From Poecilobothrus nobilitatus (taxonomy: Eukaryota; Arthropoda; Insecta; Diptera; Dolichopodidae): a DNA stretch of 64,000 bases. Positions 21,670 through 33,094 of this stretch are shown here, one piece after another; position 1 is the stretch's first letter; each line of letters opens with the position of its first letter. Below the pieces are notes generated by a model, which worked only from the letters and a program-made list of their open reading frames with translations, had not been told where the DNA came from and made no database searches. The position numbers and the translations under genes were made by a program. The DNA lies in assembly GCA_947095535.1 (NCBI GenBank), contig OX352772.1:317202018-317266017 (forward strand). The letters are read 5' to 3'.

Positions 21670-22838
21670 TATAAATGGTCTTTCATTGTTTCAAAAGTAA
21701 ATAATTAAAAGGCATATTTCACAAAGCTCTATTTCACCAATAACTCGAATAATTTCTGATTTTATAATGCTCAACATTTCGATGATTATACTTGTAGACC
21801 TGTCCTTTCACATAGCCCTAAAGAAAGAGGTCTAACGGTGTCAAATCGCAAGATCTTGAAGGCCAATCTTCACGTCACCAAATCTGGAAATAAACGGTCT
21901 GGAAACTTTGTATGCAGAAATTGTAGTGTTTCTCTGGCTGTATGACACATAGCCCAATCTTGTTGAAACCACATGTCCTCAATATCAATATTTTCCAGTT
22001 TTGGCCATAAAAAAGTTGTGATCATGTTGCGGTATCTGGTCCTGTTAACGGTTATGGCTCTACGACCATCATTTTTGAAAACGTACGGACCAGTCACACC
22101 ACCAAACCACAATGCACACCAAACAGTGACTCTTTGTGGATGTGTTGGCTTCTCATGGATAACACGAGGTTTTCCTCTCTCCAAATACGGTAGTTTTGTT
22201 TATTAACGTAGTCACCGCACCGATCTCGAAATGTGCTTCGTCCGAAAAGATGATTTTTTTTTGAAAAATCGTCGTTTTGTACCAGTATAAAATTCGTAGA
22301 GTCCCGACGCATGAAATGATCTTGTGGCAGCAATTCTTGTGTCAATTGAACTTTGTAGGCCTTCAACGCTAAATCTTTGTGCATAATACGCCATACAGTT
22401 GTCTCAGAAAACCCCAATTTTTGTGAACGTCGGGAAATTGACATGGTGGGTTCAGCTGTAACACGAATGATAGTGTACCAATAGTATACCAATAACAGCA
22501 CCAATATTTTCTTGTGAATGACCGGCACGAGCATACTGATATCTTGCTCGATCTTGTACTGCACCAATTTTTTGAAATTTCCAATATTACCAATTTGTTG
22601 CTCAGTTGGTTGCTCATCACGTAATTTGCGAAATACATTTCTTACAGAACGACCATTTTCATAAAATAATTCAATAATTTCAACACGTTGTTGTAATGTA
22701 TATGACTCCATTTTTATAAATGGCAAACCTTCAACTGTCAAAATGACATATAATATGGGTACGTTCAATGTTTGAAGTGTGTTACACAGGCGCCTACTTT
22801 GGAAAACTAAATTTGAAAGAACTTGTGTGTTCTTTATA
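21670..22838 (-). mobile_element. Decayed Tc1/mariner-superfamily element inserted in the array
   Basis: The paralogous flanks of 16267 and 25579 lack this segment, which fixes its borders to within about 10 bp: the sequence on both sides rejoins at CAG(A/C)TAT... and ...TAATTGCAC. TA dinucleotides stand at both borders, as expected for TA target duplication. Weak inverted similarity (TCTTTCA...AAAGTA) at the ends may be worn terminal repeats. The interior encodes a broken transposase on the minus strand. Confidence 0.8.
21800..22711 (-). pseudogene. Tc1/mariner transposase pseudogene
   Basis: Read on the minus strand, the start MESYTLQQRVEIIELFYENG opens a helix-turn-helix DNA-binding region. 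It continues with SISRRSQKLGFSETTVWRIM and HKDLALKAYKVQLTQELLPQ, then the first catalytic Asp in IIFSDEAHF (near 22245), then QRVTVWCALWFGGVTGPYVF, the second Asp in FQQDWAMCHTA (codon 21957-21959) and the third in SCDLTPLD (codon 21830-21832). The second and third Asp are about 42 codons apart, allowing for one shift, which fits a DD41D-like group; the subgroup is an inference. Several frameshifts, a TAG in place of the conserved Trp after LFL, and Trp/Met replacing Gly/Thr after QQD show that it is dead. Confidence 0.85.
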
Positions 22839-23815
22839 ATTGCACAGGGCTCGTTCCAAATTTTAATTGTAAAAAGACGAAATAATTCAATTTTGTCAAA
22901 TGTTAAAAAAAAAAACTGTTCATTTTTTGTTATTTTTAAAACAAAATATTTTTTGCATTAAGTTCCGAAAAGTGGTCATGTCCGATTCATTTCTAAGTTT
23001 ACTGAAAAATATTCTAGATCGCGTGATGAACTACTAAACGGATCCTATTTTTATTCTTCTTTCTTTTTATTTTTTTTCACACGCTCCACTAAGAACTTTT
23101 ACCTTTACAGTAATATAGGTAAATGGGAGGGAGAAAACGAGTGGGAAATAGGATATTATATGGCTGAGTTAGGTGTTAAATTAGAAATAAACATAAAAAA
23201 ATTCTCTTTGAATAGCCGCAATGACAGAGGAGAACACATTTTAGCAGTTCTCACACTTCGAATAAGTTTCCATAACCAGTTTTAAATGACACACGAATTT
23301 CTACAGTGTTAGAAATTAGCACTTATTGCCTCTCTCGTGGTTCATGGCATGGTTCATAGTTTGAGAGGAGGTATAGTTGATTTGAATTCAATAGAGCAAA
23401 TGTCGTTACCTACAAGATCTATAAAAAGTGCTGTATTGCTCCAAGATTTTGACGAATGTTGAGCTAAGTTGGTTTGACGCCAACCCATATATTATGCGAG
23501 TTATTCTCCATATTAAGCCAAATGTAAGCAGTGAGGACATTAAAGGCTTCAAATAGCCCTCAAAAAATTTAGGTGGTCAATTTACTTAAAATAATGTAGT
23601 GAAGATATGGAAAGCGAACATGAATTAAATTGTTGACTAATTGCTAACAAAAATTAAATTGAAAGATCTAAAAATGAAATTAGAAGCTTACATTGTGTAA
23701 TTTTAAAAACTCTTTTATTTTATTCCTAATTAACATTAATAGCTTATTTTTAAAAATTTATAAATAAATTATATAATAAATATGTAGATAGAAGTCACTT
23801 AGTTTTAATAAAAGA
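22839..23815. other. Spacer between pair 2 and pair 3
   Basis: It aligns with 18200-19130 but lacks the 1.14-kb block of the other units. About 23385-23640 is the second copy of the unrecognised coding-like relic, with different damage (for example VLLQDFDEC is readable here, followed by stops). No working gene is seen. Confidence 0.45.
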
Positions 23816-23820
23816 TTAAT

Positions 23821-24092
23821 TCAACCTCGCGCTGTTGCAGCTACATTAGCTGCTGATTGAGCTATTCCAATTGTTTGAATTGTAGCATCACGTACTCTTT
23901 GACCCAGTTTTTCCTGTAAACGAAAATCAATTTTTAATAAAACGGCTCTAAAATTAACTAAATATAATTACTCTTCTACTATAATAAACTTACAACTGGC
24001 TTAAAAGTTTTTTTCCACCAACCGGCTTGTGATTGTCCAAAAACTGCCATTAATACTATTAAAGCAAATATGAAAACTTTTGAGAAATTCAT
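23821..24092 (-). CDS. Cecropin-type antimicrobial peptide precursor (locus 10; pair 3, minus member)
   Basis: Exon 1 is 23994-24092, the intron 23914-23993 (80 bp), exon 2 23821-23913 with TGA; 63 residues. Signal peptide and mature peptide are the same as in locus 6 (MAVFGQSQA signal end, majority mature form). One synonymous change (CTG for TTG at the Leu after EK) separates the two coding regions. It is divergent with 25579; start codons are about 1.49 kb apart. Confidence 0.95.
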
Positions 24093-24173
24093 TTTTATAA
24101 TATTTTGATTTAAATTTTAATTTTAAGTTTTTGTTACAATAAGAACAACTTTTTAAAATACTAGTTACTTTCA

Positions 24174-24252
24174 ACTGATGGTTTTGATCACAGTTTTCAA
24201 GCTTTTATATTATATTTCTATATTTCAATTTCTATTTTTACAGGGGAAAAAC
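24174..24252 (-). promoter_or_regulatory. Minus-class cecropin promoter (locus 10)
   Basis: GGGGAAAAAC at 24243-24252, TATA complement at 24203-24209 and initiator complement ACTGA at 24174-24178. Confidence 0.75.
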
Positions 24253-25357
24253 ATTATGGAATTTGAACAAAAAAATGATCATAATACAATTTTAGGTGAT
24301 TAATCATTACTAACATACAGAAACGATCATTTATGTTTTTCCTAAAATTGAATGTATTTAAACGCGGAAATTTCTAATAATAAAAGACACAAATATTAAA
24401 TAGCTGTTTAAATAGTAAGTTTAGTTTAAACACGAATGTAGAATTTAATTGAAAAGTTAAAGAATAGAATAATGCTCCTATAAGTTAAATGACATTAGTA
24501 AAAAATAATTTTACAGGTTCATATAAAAAAGTAATTCCAACATTTATTTTAACTAATACCATTTCCTAATTAATACTAATTAGTCTAAGAATCTTCGTCA
24601 AATGAATCAACATAATATAGTACAGTATAGATATTAGAAAGCATCTGTAACCTGATAATACCTAAGTATTTGCTCCCACAGCCTGTATTGACTTTTATTT
24701 AACAGCGATATGAATATAAACTTAAGATTGCCTTAAAAATCATAACGGTTAACCTAAAATTCAATCAGAGAATTGAAAAGTACAAATACTATATACCATA
24801 AAGGACAAAATGTTAACATAAAAAACAATGATACAAATATATATTTAAATTTATTACAAAAACTATAAATTAATATTTGAAAAGTTATTCTATATTTAGT
24901 TTGATTTCAATGACACTTAAATGTGTACAATGAGCGAAACTTATGGCATCATATATTATGACAAGCAGAATTTTTTGTTTCTCCTTTCTCTTTGCTAAAA
25001 ATGCAATGAGTTTGCTTTAAATTAACGTGTGCTTTTTATGCATTCTGTTTTATGTTATAGTTTTATGATTAGGAAATTTCCATTCTAATAACAAGGAATT
25101 GATGAATAATCATTTTGGAAAAGACATATTCATATAAAACAAACAAAATTGGTCCGCTTTGTATAACGTCAAGAATCTCATAATCAAAAAGTTTAAAAAT
25201 TTATATTTGAAACGAGAATTGATAAAGTACAAAAAATTTTTTATGTCGCAACTCGTAATGCATATGCGGAATTTAACTCTAATCAAAATAGATAACGATA
25301 TGATATTTTGTTTATATTTCCAATTAAATCACTTTGAAAACATTAAAAATTTTAAGA
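24253..25357. other. Shared divergent spacer of pair 3
   Basis: It is closely similar to 14909-16045 but with scattered single-base differences, the missing 30-bp segment and an 8-bp insertion near 25298 (ATATGATA). It is therefore older than the nearly identical tract that begins just before the plus-strand promoter. No gene is seen. Confidence 0.5.
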
Positions 25358-25525
25358 GGGATTCCCTCAAATATTGATAACGACAACTACGCAAATTTAT
25401 TTTACTTTCTTTTTAAAAGCAAACCACAAATTGAAAAACATTTACATTACAAAATCCCCGAATGTGAATTGACTTATAACAGAAAATGCTATAAAAACTA
25501 CAAAACTTTGTGTTAATTTATCAGT
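25358..25525 (+). promoter_or_regulatory. Plus-class cecropin promoter (locus 11)
   Basis: GGGATTCCCT at 25358-25367, GATAACGA about 25375, AATCCCC about 25453-25459, TATAAAA at 25490-25496 and TCAGT at 25521-25525. Confidence 0.8.
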
Positions 25526-25578
25526 CTTACAGCAATTTTCAGTTTAAAACAACTTCAACTATTAAATAAAATAAAATA

Positions 25579-25851
25579 ATGAATTTCTCAAAGGTTTTTA
25601 TATTTGCTTTAATTGTATTAATGGCAACTTTTGGACAATCACAAGCCGGTTGGTGGAAAAAAACCTTTAAACCAGTTGTAAGTATATTATAGTAGAAGAA
25701 TATTAGTATTTAATTTTAATTTTAGAACAGTTTTACTAAATATGATTTTGGTTTACAGGAAAAATTGGGTCAAAGAGTACGTGATGCTACAATTCAAACA
25801 ATAGGAATTGCTCAATCAGCAGCAAATGTTGCAGCCACAGCTAGAGGCTAA
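25579..25851 (+). CDS. Cecropin-type antimicrobial peptide precursor (locus 11; pair 3, plus member)
   Basis: Exon 1 is 25579-25677, the intron 25678-25758 (81 bp), exon 2 25759-25851 with TAA; 63 residues, with signal and mature peptide as in 16267. I see no difference from 16267 in exons or intron. It is part of the tract repeated at 9312 bp. Confidence 0.95.
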
Positions 25852-26387
25852 AATTATTTAATTTTTAAGCTCATCAAAAGTACCAACCTAGTTCAATTAG
25901 AATAATCTTAATTTATTTATATTTTAAGTTTAATTTTAATATTTTAATATTTATTGAAAAAATTTTAATAAATCAACAAAAAAATGAATGAAAAAAATTT
26001 CTTTGACTTTGAATTTTATATTTATTTCACAAAACACAAAAAAAAAATATGATAATATTTTTTTGGAGGTTATAAATAGAACAAAGACTGCGGATTTTGA
26101 TAAAAAAATATAATACCAAAAATTTTCGAATAATAATAAAATTTCTACATTTTCTAAAATCGAAAGAAAAATTTCGGAACGGATTCTGCCATTACGAAAT
26201 TTTGCATAACAAAAAGTATACAAAATATTTCTTTGAAAGAACTAACATTAGAAAATCTATCATGAAAATTTAATAAAATCTTGTTTTTAAAATGCGGCTC
26301 AATTTAAACAAATTTTTACAGCTATATCATAAGCGTTTTTTGTAATTGCACGGAGGTCGTTCCAAATTTTAATTGTAAAATACGAAA
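25852..26387. other. 3' flank, second copy
   Basis: It matches 16540-17075 essentially base for base. It contains no recognisable gene. Confidence 0.5.
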
Positions 26388-27529
26388 ACAAATTAGGCTG
26401 TGCGAATCTACGCCCCACGAATTATTGCCCCCGGTAATTTGGGGTCTTTTTCCATTTTTATTTTAAATAAAATGAAGCTAAACTAGGGTCCTTTTTTATA
26501 ATTCGCTTATAATAGTAATCAAAAGTATTAGTATTATTTGTAAAATCTTTTAATATTTTTTTGATACTGACATCAGTAGTGTATCAAAGGATTTCTATTT
26601 TGGTATGTATGTATACAAAAATAGTATGTATTTTGGTATGTATGTCAAAAATAATTAGGGGTGTTTTAGAGTTGGATTCGAAACAAGGCTCTTTTTCTAA
26701 ATCAAAAAAAAAAACACTTTTACATATAACTATGTTTTGCAAATTTATTTTTCAACTCTTCTACCATATCGACGAATATCACCATTACAAAAAACAATTA
26801 AACCTTTTATCACATTACAACTGTAATATTTATAAGAAAAAATGGATTTTTGATAGCGTTGAATAAATAGATAACTTTGCTTCCTTTTCTCGTGTAAATA
26901 ATTTTCTCTTCAAGAGTTCATATAATTGGTCCAAGCTTATACCATTAATAAAAGCAAAAACCGTAACGAGCATTCTTGAATTAACTTGACTTTCCAAAAA
27001 AAGCTTCCACAATATGGTCTGGTACTTTTGAAAAATCCGTTACATCCAGGATTTTTTTCATAGCATCTAGCTTCTTCTTCTTTATAATATTTTTAATATT
27101 TAAGTTCATCTTTAATTGAAAAAATGTAATTTTAAAAATATGAAATTAAATTATAAACTTTAACTTGTAACATCATTGATAGTTGTTTTATTTAAAAAAA
27201 TATAATTTTTTTATAACTGCTGCTGCAGTTTTGTTTACTGCAATTCTTTAATAAATTAATAGGAATATAATATAAATACTTTGGAAAAATGCAATCTCGA
27301 TTTTGGTACGAAAACCTCGAATGCACGAATAAATAAATATTCTGGAAAAAGGTTTAACCTTGATTTAGTAACCATAATAAATACACAAATGCTGTGGAAA
27401 AAGAAGTAACCTTAATTTTGTAACCAACCTTAATATACCCACTATCTTATTTTGGTGTGTCTTACTGTAAAGGAAATCTTTAATTACGCTCTTATACAAT
27501 AGGCTACCGAGACACCAGGTAGCAATTAT
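26388..27529. other. Second copy of the 1.14-kb block
   Basis: It matches 17076-18217 with almost no differences (I noted one, T to C near 27358). It contains the same frame-broken unrecognised coding-like stretch on the minus strand (26722-27106), minisatellite monomers and SINE remnant. Confidence 0.6.
26722..27106 (-). pseudogene. Unrecognised frame-broken coding-like fragment, second copy
   Basis: It is identical in layout and lesions to 17410-17794, including the open 60-codon stretch at 26830-27012. That both copies share the same breaks shows that the decay preceded the 9.3-kb duplication. Confidence 0.35.
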
Positions 27530-28440
27530 AATTCAATTTTGTCAAATGACAAAAAAATATCTAACAAAATATTTTTTGAATAAAGTTCCGAAAAGCAGTC
27601 ATGTCCGATTTATTTCTAACTTAGATGAAAATTATCTTAGATAGCGTGATGAAACACTACAAGGATCCTATTTTATATTTATTCTTCTTTCTCGTTGTTG
27701 TTTTTATTACACGTTACACTAGGAACGATTTGTTTTACAGTAATATAGGTAAATAGGAGAAAAAAAATGGGAAGGATATTATAAGGATAAGTTGGGAACC
27801 TAAAACGATTCTTTTTGAAAAGTTGCAAGGAGAAGGGAAACACACTTTAGCAGTTCCCACAACGAATGAGCTTCCATAACTAGTTTTAAATCACCAACGA
27901 ATTTTTACAGTGTAGAAATGAGCAATTGCTGCTCTTCTTGTGGTTCACGAAATAGTTTGAGAGAAGACATAATTGATTTTAGTTCAATAGAGCAAATGCC
28001 GTTACCTAAAAAACATCTATAAAAGAATGCGATATTGCTGCAAGATTTTGATGAATGTTGAACGAAATTTGTTTTTCGTCAACCCATGTATGAGAGTTGT
28101 TCCTCATCTTAAGCCGAATGTAAGCTGTGACGACGTCAAAGGCTTCAAATAGCCCTTAGAAAATTTAGGTGGTCAATTTACTGAAAAGGATGTAGCCTTA
28201 ACATTTGTGAAGATATGGAAAGCTAACAAGGATTAAATTGTTGACTACTTGCTAAAAAAATTTTAAATTGAAATATTTAAAAATTAAATTAGAAGCTTAC
28301 ATTGTTTAATTTTAAAAACTTATTTATTTTATTACTAATTAAAATTAATAGCTTATTTTTAAAAATTTATAAATAAATTATATAATAAATAGTTAGAGAT
28401 TACTTAGTTTTAAGAATTAGTTATTACTTAGTTTTAATAA
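27530..28440. other. Spacer with unrecognised coding-like relic (copy 3)
   Basis: It repeats 18218-19130 at 9312 bp. The coding-like relic is at about 27975-28240 with the same in-frame TAG as copy 1. Confidence 0.4.
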
Positions 28441-28449
28441 TAGATTAAT

Positions 28450-28721
28450 TTAACCTCGCGCTGTAGCAGCTACATTAGCTGCGGATTGAGCTATTCCAAT
28501 TGTTTGAATTGTAGCATCACGTACTCTTTGACCCAATTTTTCCTGTAAACGAAAATCAATTTTTAATAAAACGGCTCTAAAATTAACTAAATATAATTAC
28601 TCTTCTACTATAATATACTTACAACTGGCTTAAAAGTTTTTTTCCACCAACCGGCTTGTGATTGTCCAAAAACTGCCATTAATACTATTAAAGCAAATAT
28701 GAAAACTTTTGAGAAATTCAT
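28450..28721 (-). CDS. Cecropin-type antimicrobial peptide precursor (locus 12; pair 4, minus member)
   Basis: Exon 1 is 28623-28721, the intron 28543-28622 (80 bp), exon 2 28450-28542 with TAA; 63 residues, identical to locus 8 in all exon bases that I compared. Majority mature peptide. It is divergent with 30199; start codons are 1478 bp apart. Confidence 0.95.
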
Positions 28722-28803
28722 TTTTATAATATTTTGATTTAAATTTTAATTTTAAGCTTTTGTTACAATAAGAACAACTTTTTAAAATACTAGTTACTTT
28801 TCA

Positions 28804-28882
28804 ACTGATGGTTTTGATCACAGTTTTCAAGCTTTTATATTATAATTCCATATTTCAATTTTTATTTTTACAGGGGAAAAAC
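28804..28882 (-). promoter_or_regulatory. Minus-class cecropin promoter (locus 12)
   Basis: GGGGAAAAAC at 28873-28882, TATA complement at 28833-28839 and initiator complement ACTGA at 28804-28808. Confidence 0.75.
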
Positions 28883-29977
28883 ATAATGAAATTTAAACAA
28901 AAAAATTATCATAATAGAATTTTAGGTGATTAATCATTACTAATATACAGAAACGATCATTTATGTTTTTCCTAAAATTGAATGTATTTAAACGCGGGAA
29001 TTTCTAATAATAAAAGACACAAATATTAAATAGCTGTTTAAACAGTAAGTTTAGTTTCACGAATGTAGAATGTAGAATTTAATTGAAAAGTTAAAGAATA
29101 GAATAATGCTCCTATAAGTTAAATGACATTAGTAAAAAATAATTTTACAGGTTCATATAAAAAAGTAATTCCAACATTTATTTTAACTAATACCATTTCC
29201 TAATTAATACTAATTAGTCTAAGAATCTTCGTCAAATGAATCAACATAATATAGTACAGTATAGATATTAGAAAGCATCTGTAACCTGATAATACCTAAG
29301 TATTTGCTCCCACAGCCTGTATTGACTTTTATTTAAGAGCGATATGAATATAAACTTAAGATTGCCTTAAAAATCATAACGGTTAACCTAAAATTCAATC
29401 AGAGAATTGAAAAGTACAAATACTATATACCATAAAGGACAAAATGTTAACATAAAAAACAATGATACAAATATATATTTAAATTTATTACAAAAACTAT
29501 AAATTAATATTTGAAAAGTTATTCTATTTGAATTTCAATGACACTTAAATGTGTACAATGAGCGAAACTTATGGCATCATATATTATGACAAGCAGAATT
29601 TTTTGTTTCTCCTTTCTCTTTGCTAAAAATGCAATGAGTTTGCTTTAAATTAACGTGTGCTTTTTATGCATTCTGTTTTATGTTATAGTTTTATGATTAG
29701 GAAATTTCCATTCTAATAACAAGGAATTGATGAATAATCATTTTGGAAAAGACATATCCATATAAAACAAACAAAATTGGTCCGCTTTGTATAACGTCAA
29801 GAATCTCATAATCAAAAAATTTAAAAATTTATATTTGAAACGAGGTTTGATAAAGTACAAAAATTTTTTTATGTCGCAACTCGTAATGCATATGCGGAAT
29901 TTAACTCTAATCAAAATAGATAACGTTTTGTTTATATTTCCAATTAAATCACTTTGAAAACATTAAAAATTTTAAGA
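28883..29977. other. Shared divergent spacer of pair 4, mosaic
   Basis: Up to about 29280 this copies pair 2 (offset 9312). From about 29284 it follows pairs 1 and 3 instead (for example GTAACCTGATAATACC, which pair 2 lacks). Some variants match pair 1 and others pair 3. No gene is seen. Confidence 0.55.
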
Positions 29978-30145
29978 GGGATTCCCTCAAATATTGATAA
30001 CGACAACTACGCAAATTTATTTTACTTTCTTTTTAAAAGCAAACCACAAATTGAAAAACATTTACATTACAAAATCCCCGAATGTGAATTGACTTATAAC
30101 AGAAAATGCTATAAAAACTACAAAACTTTGTGTTAATTTATCAGT
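29978..30145 (+). promoter_or_regulatory. Plus-class cecropin promoter (locus 13)
   Basis: GGGATTCCCT at 29978-29987, GATAACGA about 29995, AATCCCC about 30073-30079, TATAAAA at 30110-30116 and TCAGT at 30141-30145. Confidence 0.8.
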
Positions 30146-30198
30146 CTTACAGCAATTTTCAGTTTAAAACAACTTCAACTATTAAATAAAATAAAATA

Positions 30199-30478
30199 AT
30201 GAATTTCTCAAAGGTTTTTATATTTGCTCTATTTGTATTAATGGCCATCTTTGGACAATCACAAGCCGGTTGGTGGAAAAAAACTTTTAAACCAGTTGTA
30301 AGTATTTTATAATAAAAGAATATTTGGATTTAGTTGGATTTTAGATTTTTAGAACAGTTTTTTAAAAATTGATTTTTTTTTACAGGAGAGATTGGGTCAA
30401 AGAGTACGTGATGCTACAATTCAAACAATAGGAATTGCTCAATCAGCAGCTAATGTAGCTGCTACAGCCCGAGGTTAA
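30199..30478 (+). CDS. Cecropin-type antimicrobial peptide precursor (locus 13; pair 4, plus member)
   Basis: Exon 1 is 30199-30297, the intron 30298-30385 (88 bp), exon 2 30386-30478 with TAA; 63 residues. Signal peptide [20 protein letters not shown] then SQA; mature peptide has ERLGQ instead of EKLGQ, as in 11127. The exon 2 codons (AATGTAGCTGCTACAGCCCG) and the 3' flank differ from other plus-class genes and partly resemble the minus-class and locus 1 genes. The promoter, by contrast, is nearly identical to the other plus-class promoters, so this gene looks like a recombinant. Confidence 0.95.
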
Positions 30479-31740
30479 GAAATAGTATGAAAAGTTATCA
30501 GACGCAGCTGCTTAGTTATATTAGAATAATATTTATTTATTTGTCAAGTTTAGTTTTAATGTTTTAAACTTTAAATTAATAATTAATTAATAAACACTTT
30601 AATAAGATAAAAAAATCTTAAAGTTTGAAAAGAAAATTGTTTGATCTTATACATTATATAAAAGAAATTGATATTGTGAAAAGCCAATTTAGAAAAATTC
30701 TAATCTGCGGAACAAAATCGAAATTTATCAGCTATCAAAAAGTGTATTTGTTATTCGGGTTACTAGTAAGACATTCCTATACGGACCACCCGATTGTATT
30801 TTGCAGGAATATTCTTTGAAACAATTACTAGACCAGTTCCGAATCTATAACCTTTCTTAGAACACCCTTCGAACTTTTTCTTTTAATTTATTAATCCATT
30901 CTGGCACCAGAGCATATTTCATTTGTCATTGTACTACATCTATATAAGGTTCCGTCAATTGAATTCATACTTTGTAGAAACCAATTCCGACACGTATAGG
31001 TTTGTCAAAAAAAAAAAGTATTGCAATCGAATTGTGATCAATTTTTGAAGATGCTTTAATGGCTTTAAAGAATAATTTTGAAAATTTTTTGGAAAGTTCA
31101 GTTAACCTACTCTGGTCTTACGATATTTTTAAGAAATGTTTGTCTTTTCATATCATGTTCATGTTCATGTTGATCATGTCTATATGGTTCGATTAATTGA
31201 GGTCTTATTTTGTAAAAACATAGTTCCTCACTAAAAGAGTTCATTAATATGGATGTGATCTATTAACCCTTTTCAGCACGTCAGTCTGTCAAGAAAAAGT
31301 ATCTAACAATCTTAGATAAAATAAAATAAAAAAATCATGTTTGAAATGTCATTTTATGGTTTGTCATTTGGGAATAAATTGTAAAAATTCTCTGTAAAAC
31401 GTAATTATGTTCAATTATTCGTTCCATTTATTAAAAACAACTTAATGAAATTTACTTCATATTAATTCATATCAATTAAATATAAAAAAAAATTTAAACT
31501 ACTAGTAATATAAAAACTAGAAAGTTTCTTAGTTTGTTTATTTTCTTTATTTTTTTATTTTTCTAAACACTTACGGTTAAATTACAAACTTTTAAAGATT
31601 TCCGGGAAAACTACAAAACTTTCCTAATAACAGTTTTAATAACTGTCGTTTTTCATTGAGTCCTAAGTTGTTGCGTATCTATCTTCTTTATTTATACATG
31701 ATTCCGTCACATTAGAAATTAATCATCTTTATCAAAAGAT
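30479..31740. other. Intergenic region, no gene seen
   Basis: The short open frame at 30625-30819 has no ATG support and no recognisable motif. A perfect STAT-type palindrome TTCCGGGAA is at 31600-31608, in front of the candidate small gene at 31893. Confidence 0.45.
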
Positions 31741-31743
31741 TTT

Positions 31744-31775
31744 TATAAATATTTAATTAAGATAAACATATCAGT
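31744..31775 (+). promoter_or_regulatory. Candidate promoter between cecropin pairs 4 and 5
   Basis: TATAAAT at about 31744-31750 and TCAGT at 31771-31775 have the same spacing as in the cecropin promoters. The only further motif is TTCCGGGAA at 31600-31608. In AT-rich DNA a TATA box alone would mean little; the pairing with TCAGT at the right distance is what makes it notable. Confidence 0.3.
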
Positions 31776-31892
31776 ATCATTACATTAGTAAGTCCCATAT
31801 ATTTATGTTTAGGTAATCGGCGTTTAATTAAACAACATTTGTGTTGTTTTTACAATAAAAAAAAAATAAAGACAATTTTCATTAATATAAGA

Positions 31893-32096
31893 ATGATTTT
31901 ATGTACAAGTATTTTTTTATTCAATTTTCGTTTAGACTTTAGAGTTAAGAAAATCCAAAAGAGCAAAAAACTCTTTACTCACGAACATTATCTAAAACCT
32001 CAAATTACATCAGTGAAATTTGATAGAAGTAATATAATAGTAAAATATACATATACTTATAAAAAAAATAATTGGGGATCTTCAAATCAAAATTAA
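31893..32096 (+). CDS. Hypothetical small basic peptide
   Basis: I do not recognise it. ATG at 31893 opens 67 codons to TAA at 32094-32096. The start MILCTSIFLFNFRLDFRVKK has a short hydrophobic run that could be a weak signal or anchor; the rest is Lys/Tyr/Ser-rich and strongly basic. It is the first sizeable ATG frame after the candidate TATA/TCAGT promoter at 31744-31775; one three-codon upstream frame intervenes (ATG at about 31806). It lies between two cecropin genes but shows no similarity to them. It may simply be a chance frame in AT-rich DNA. Confidence 0.22.
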   Translation: MILCTSIFLFNFRLDFRVKKIQKSKKLFTHEHYLKPQITSVKFDRSNIIVKYTYTYKKNNWGSSNQN

Positions 32097-32745
32097 AGGT
32101 ACTAAAATTTAAAAAAAAAAATAATTAAAATTTAAATGTAGCAAAAAAAAGTTATATTATATTTCTTTTTTGAAATTTTGAATTAAAAATTAATTTTATC
32201 AAATGCGTAACAAATACTTACCATAATTTTAAATAGCAAAACTTTAACGGTAGAAGATAAAATTGTTTGTATGTTAAAGTAGGTTAAGTCACTTAAACAA
32301 ATATAGTCAACAGATAGTGAAAAAGGCAAAAAAAAATTAATAGAGCCACCTTGAAATAAATTGACAGAGCTTAACAAAAATTTGTTAATGGCAACAAAAG
32401 TTTTTTTTTTAAATATTTCAATACAACATCCCAAAACGAAGATGTATCTAATAATTTTAAAATTTTGTTTTCAAACATTACAATTATCATAAAATTCTGA
32501 AAGAATTAAAAATTCAAAAGTATTCATTCGTTATGAACTCAAAAAAAAAAAAAAATTCATAAAGAATTCAAAAATTCTGAAAGAATTAAAAAGCAAATTA
32601 AAATACCATTGTATATATTTTTAAAACTTTTTAATTTTAAAATTAATTAAATATAAAAAAAAAAATTAAACTATACTTTAAAAATTAATAAATAAATTAT
32701 TTAATAAATAGATGTTGCATATCACTTAATTTTAATAATAACATT
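32097..32745. other. Intergenic region, low complexity
   Basis: The stretch holds long A/T runs and a short direct repeat (AATTCTGAAAGAATTAAAAA) at about 32490 and 32575. No gene is seen. Confidence 0.45.
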
Positions 32746-32748
32746 ATT

Positions 32749-33026
32749 TTAACCTCGTGCTGTTGCTGCTACATTAGCTGCTGATTGAGCTATTCCAATT
32801 GTTTGAATTGTAGCATCACGTACTCTTTGACCCAATTTTTCCTATAATTTTAGATAAACATTTAAAATAAATTCGATTTTTTCTATACATTTTAAAATAT
32901 TTTATTATTTATAATATATGTACTTACAACTGGTTTAAAAGTTTTTTTCCACCAACCGGCTTGTGATTGTCCAAAAACTGCCATTAATACAATTAAAGCG
33001 AATACAAAAACTTTTGAGAAATTCAT
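32749..33026 (-). CDS. Cecropin-type antimicrobial peptide precursor (locus 14; pair 5, minus member)
   Basis: Exon 1 is 32928-33026, the intron 32842-32927 (86 bp, acceptor TATAG), exon 2 32749-32841 with TAA; 63 residues. Signal peptide [20 protein letters not shown] then SQA; mature peptide is the majority form. The intron is shared with 36890-37167 and differs from the 80-bp intron of loci 6, 8, 10 and 12. It is divergent with 34501; start codons are 1475 bp apart. Confidence 0.95.
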
Positions 33027-33094
33027 TTTTATAATTTTATTATTTAAATTTTAAGTTTTACTTTTGATGTTGCTATAATGCTTGTTCTTTTTCA

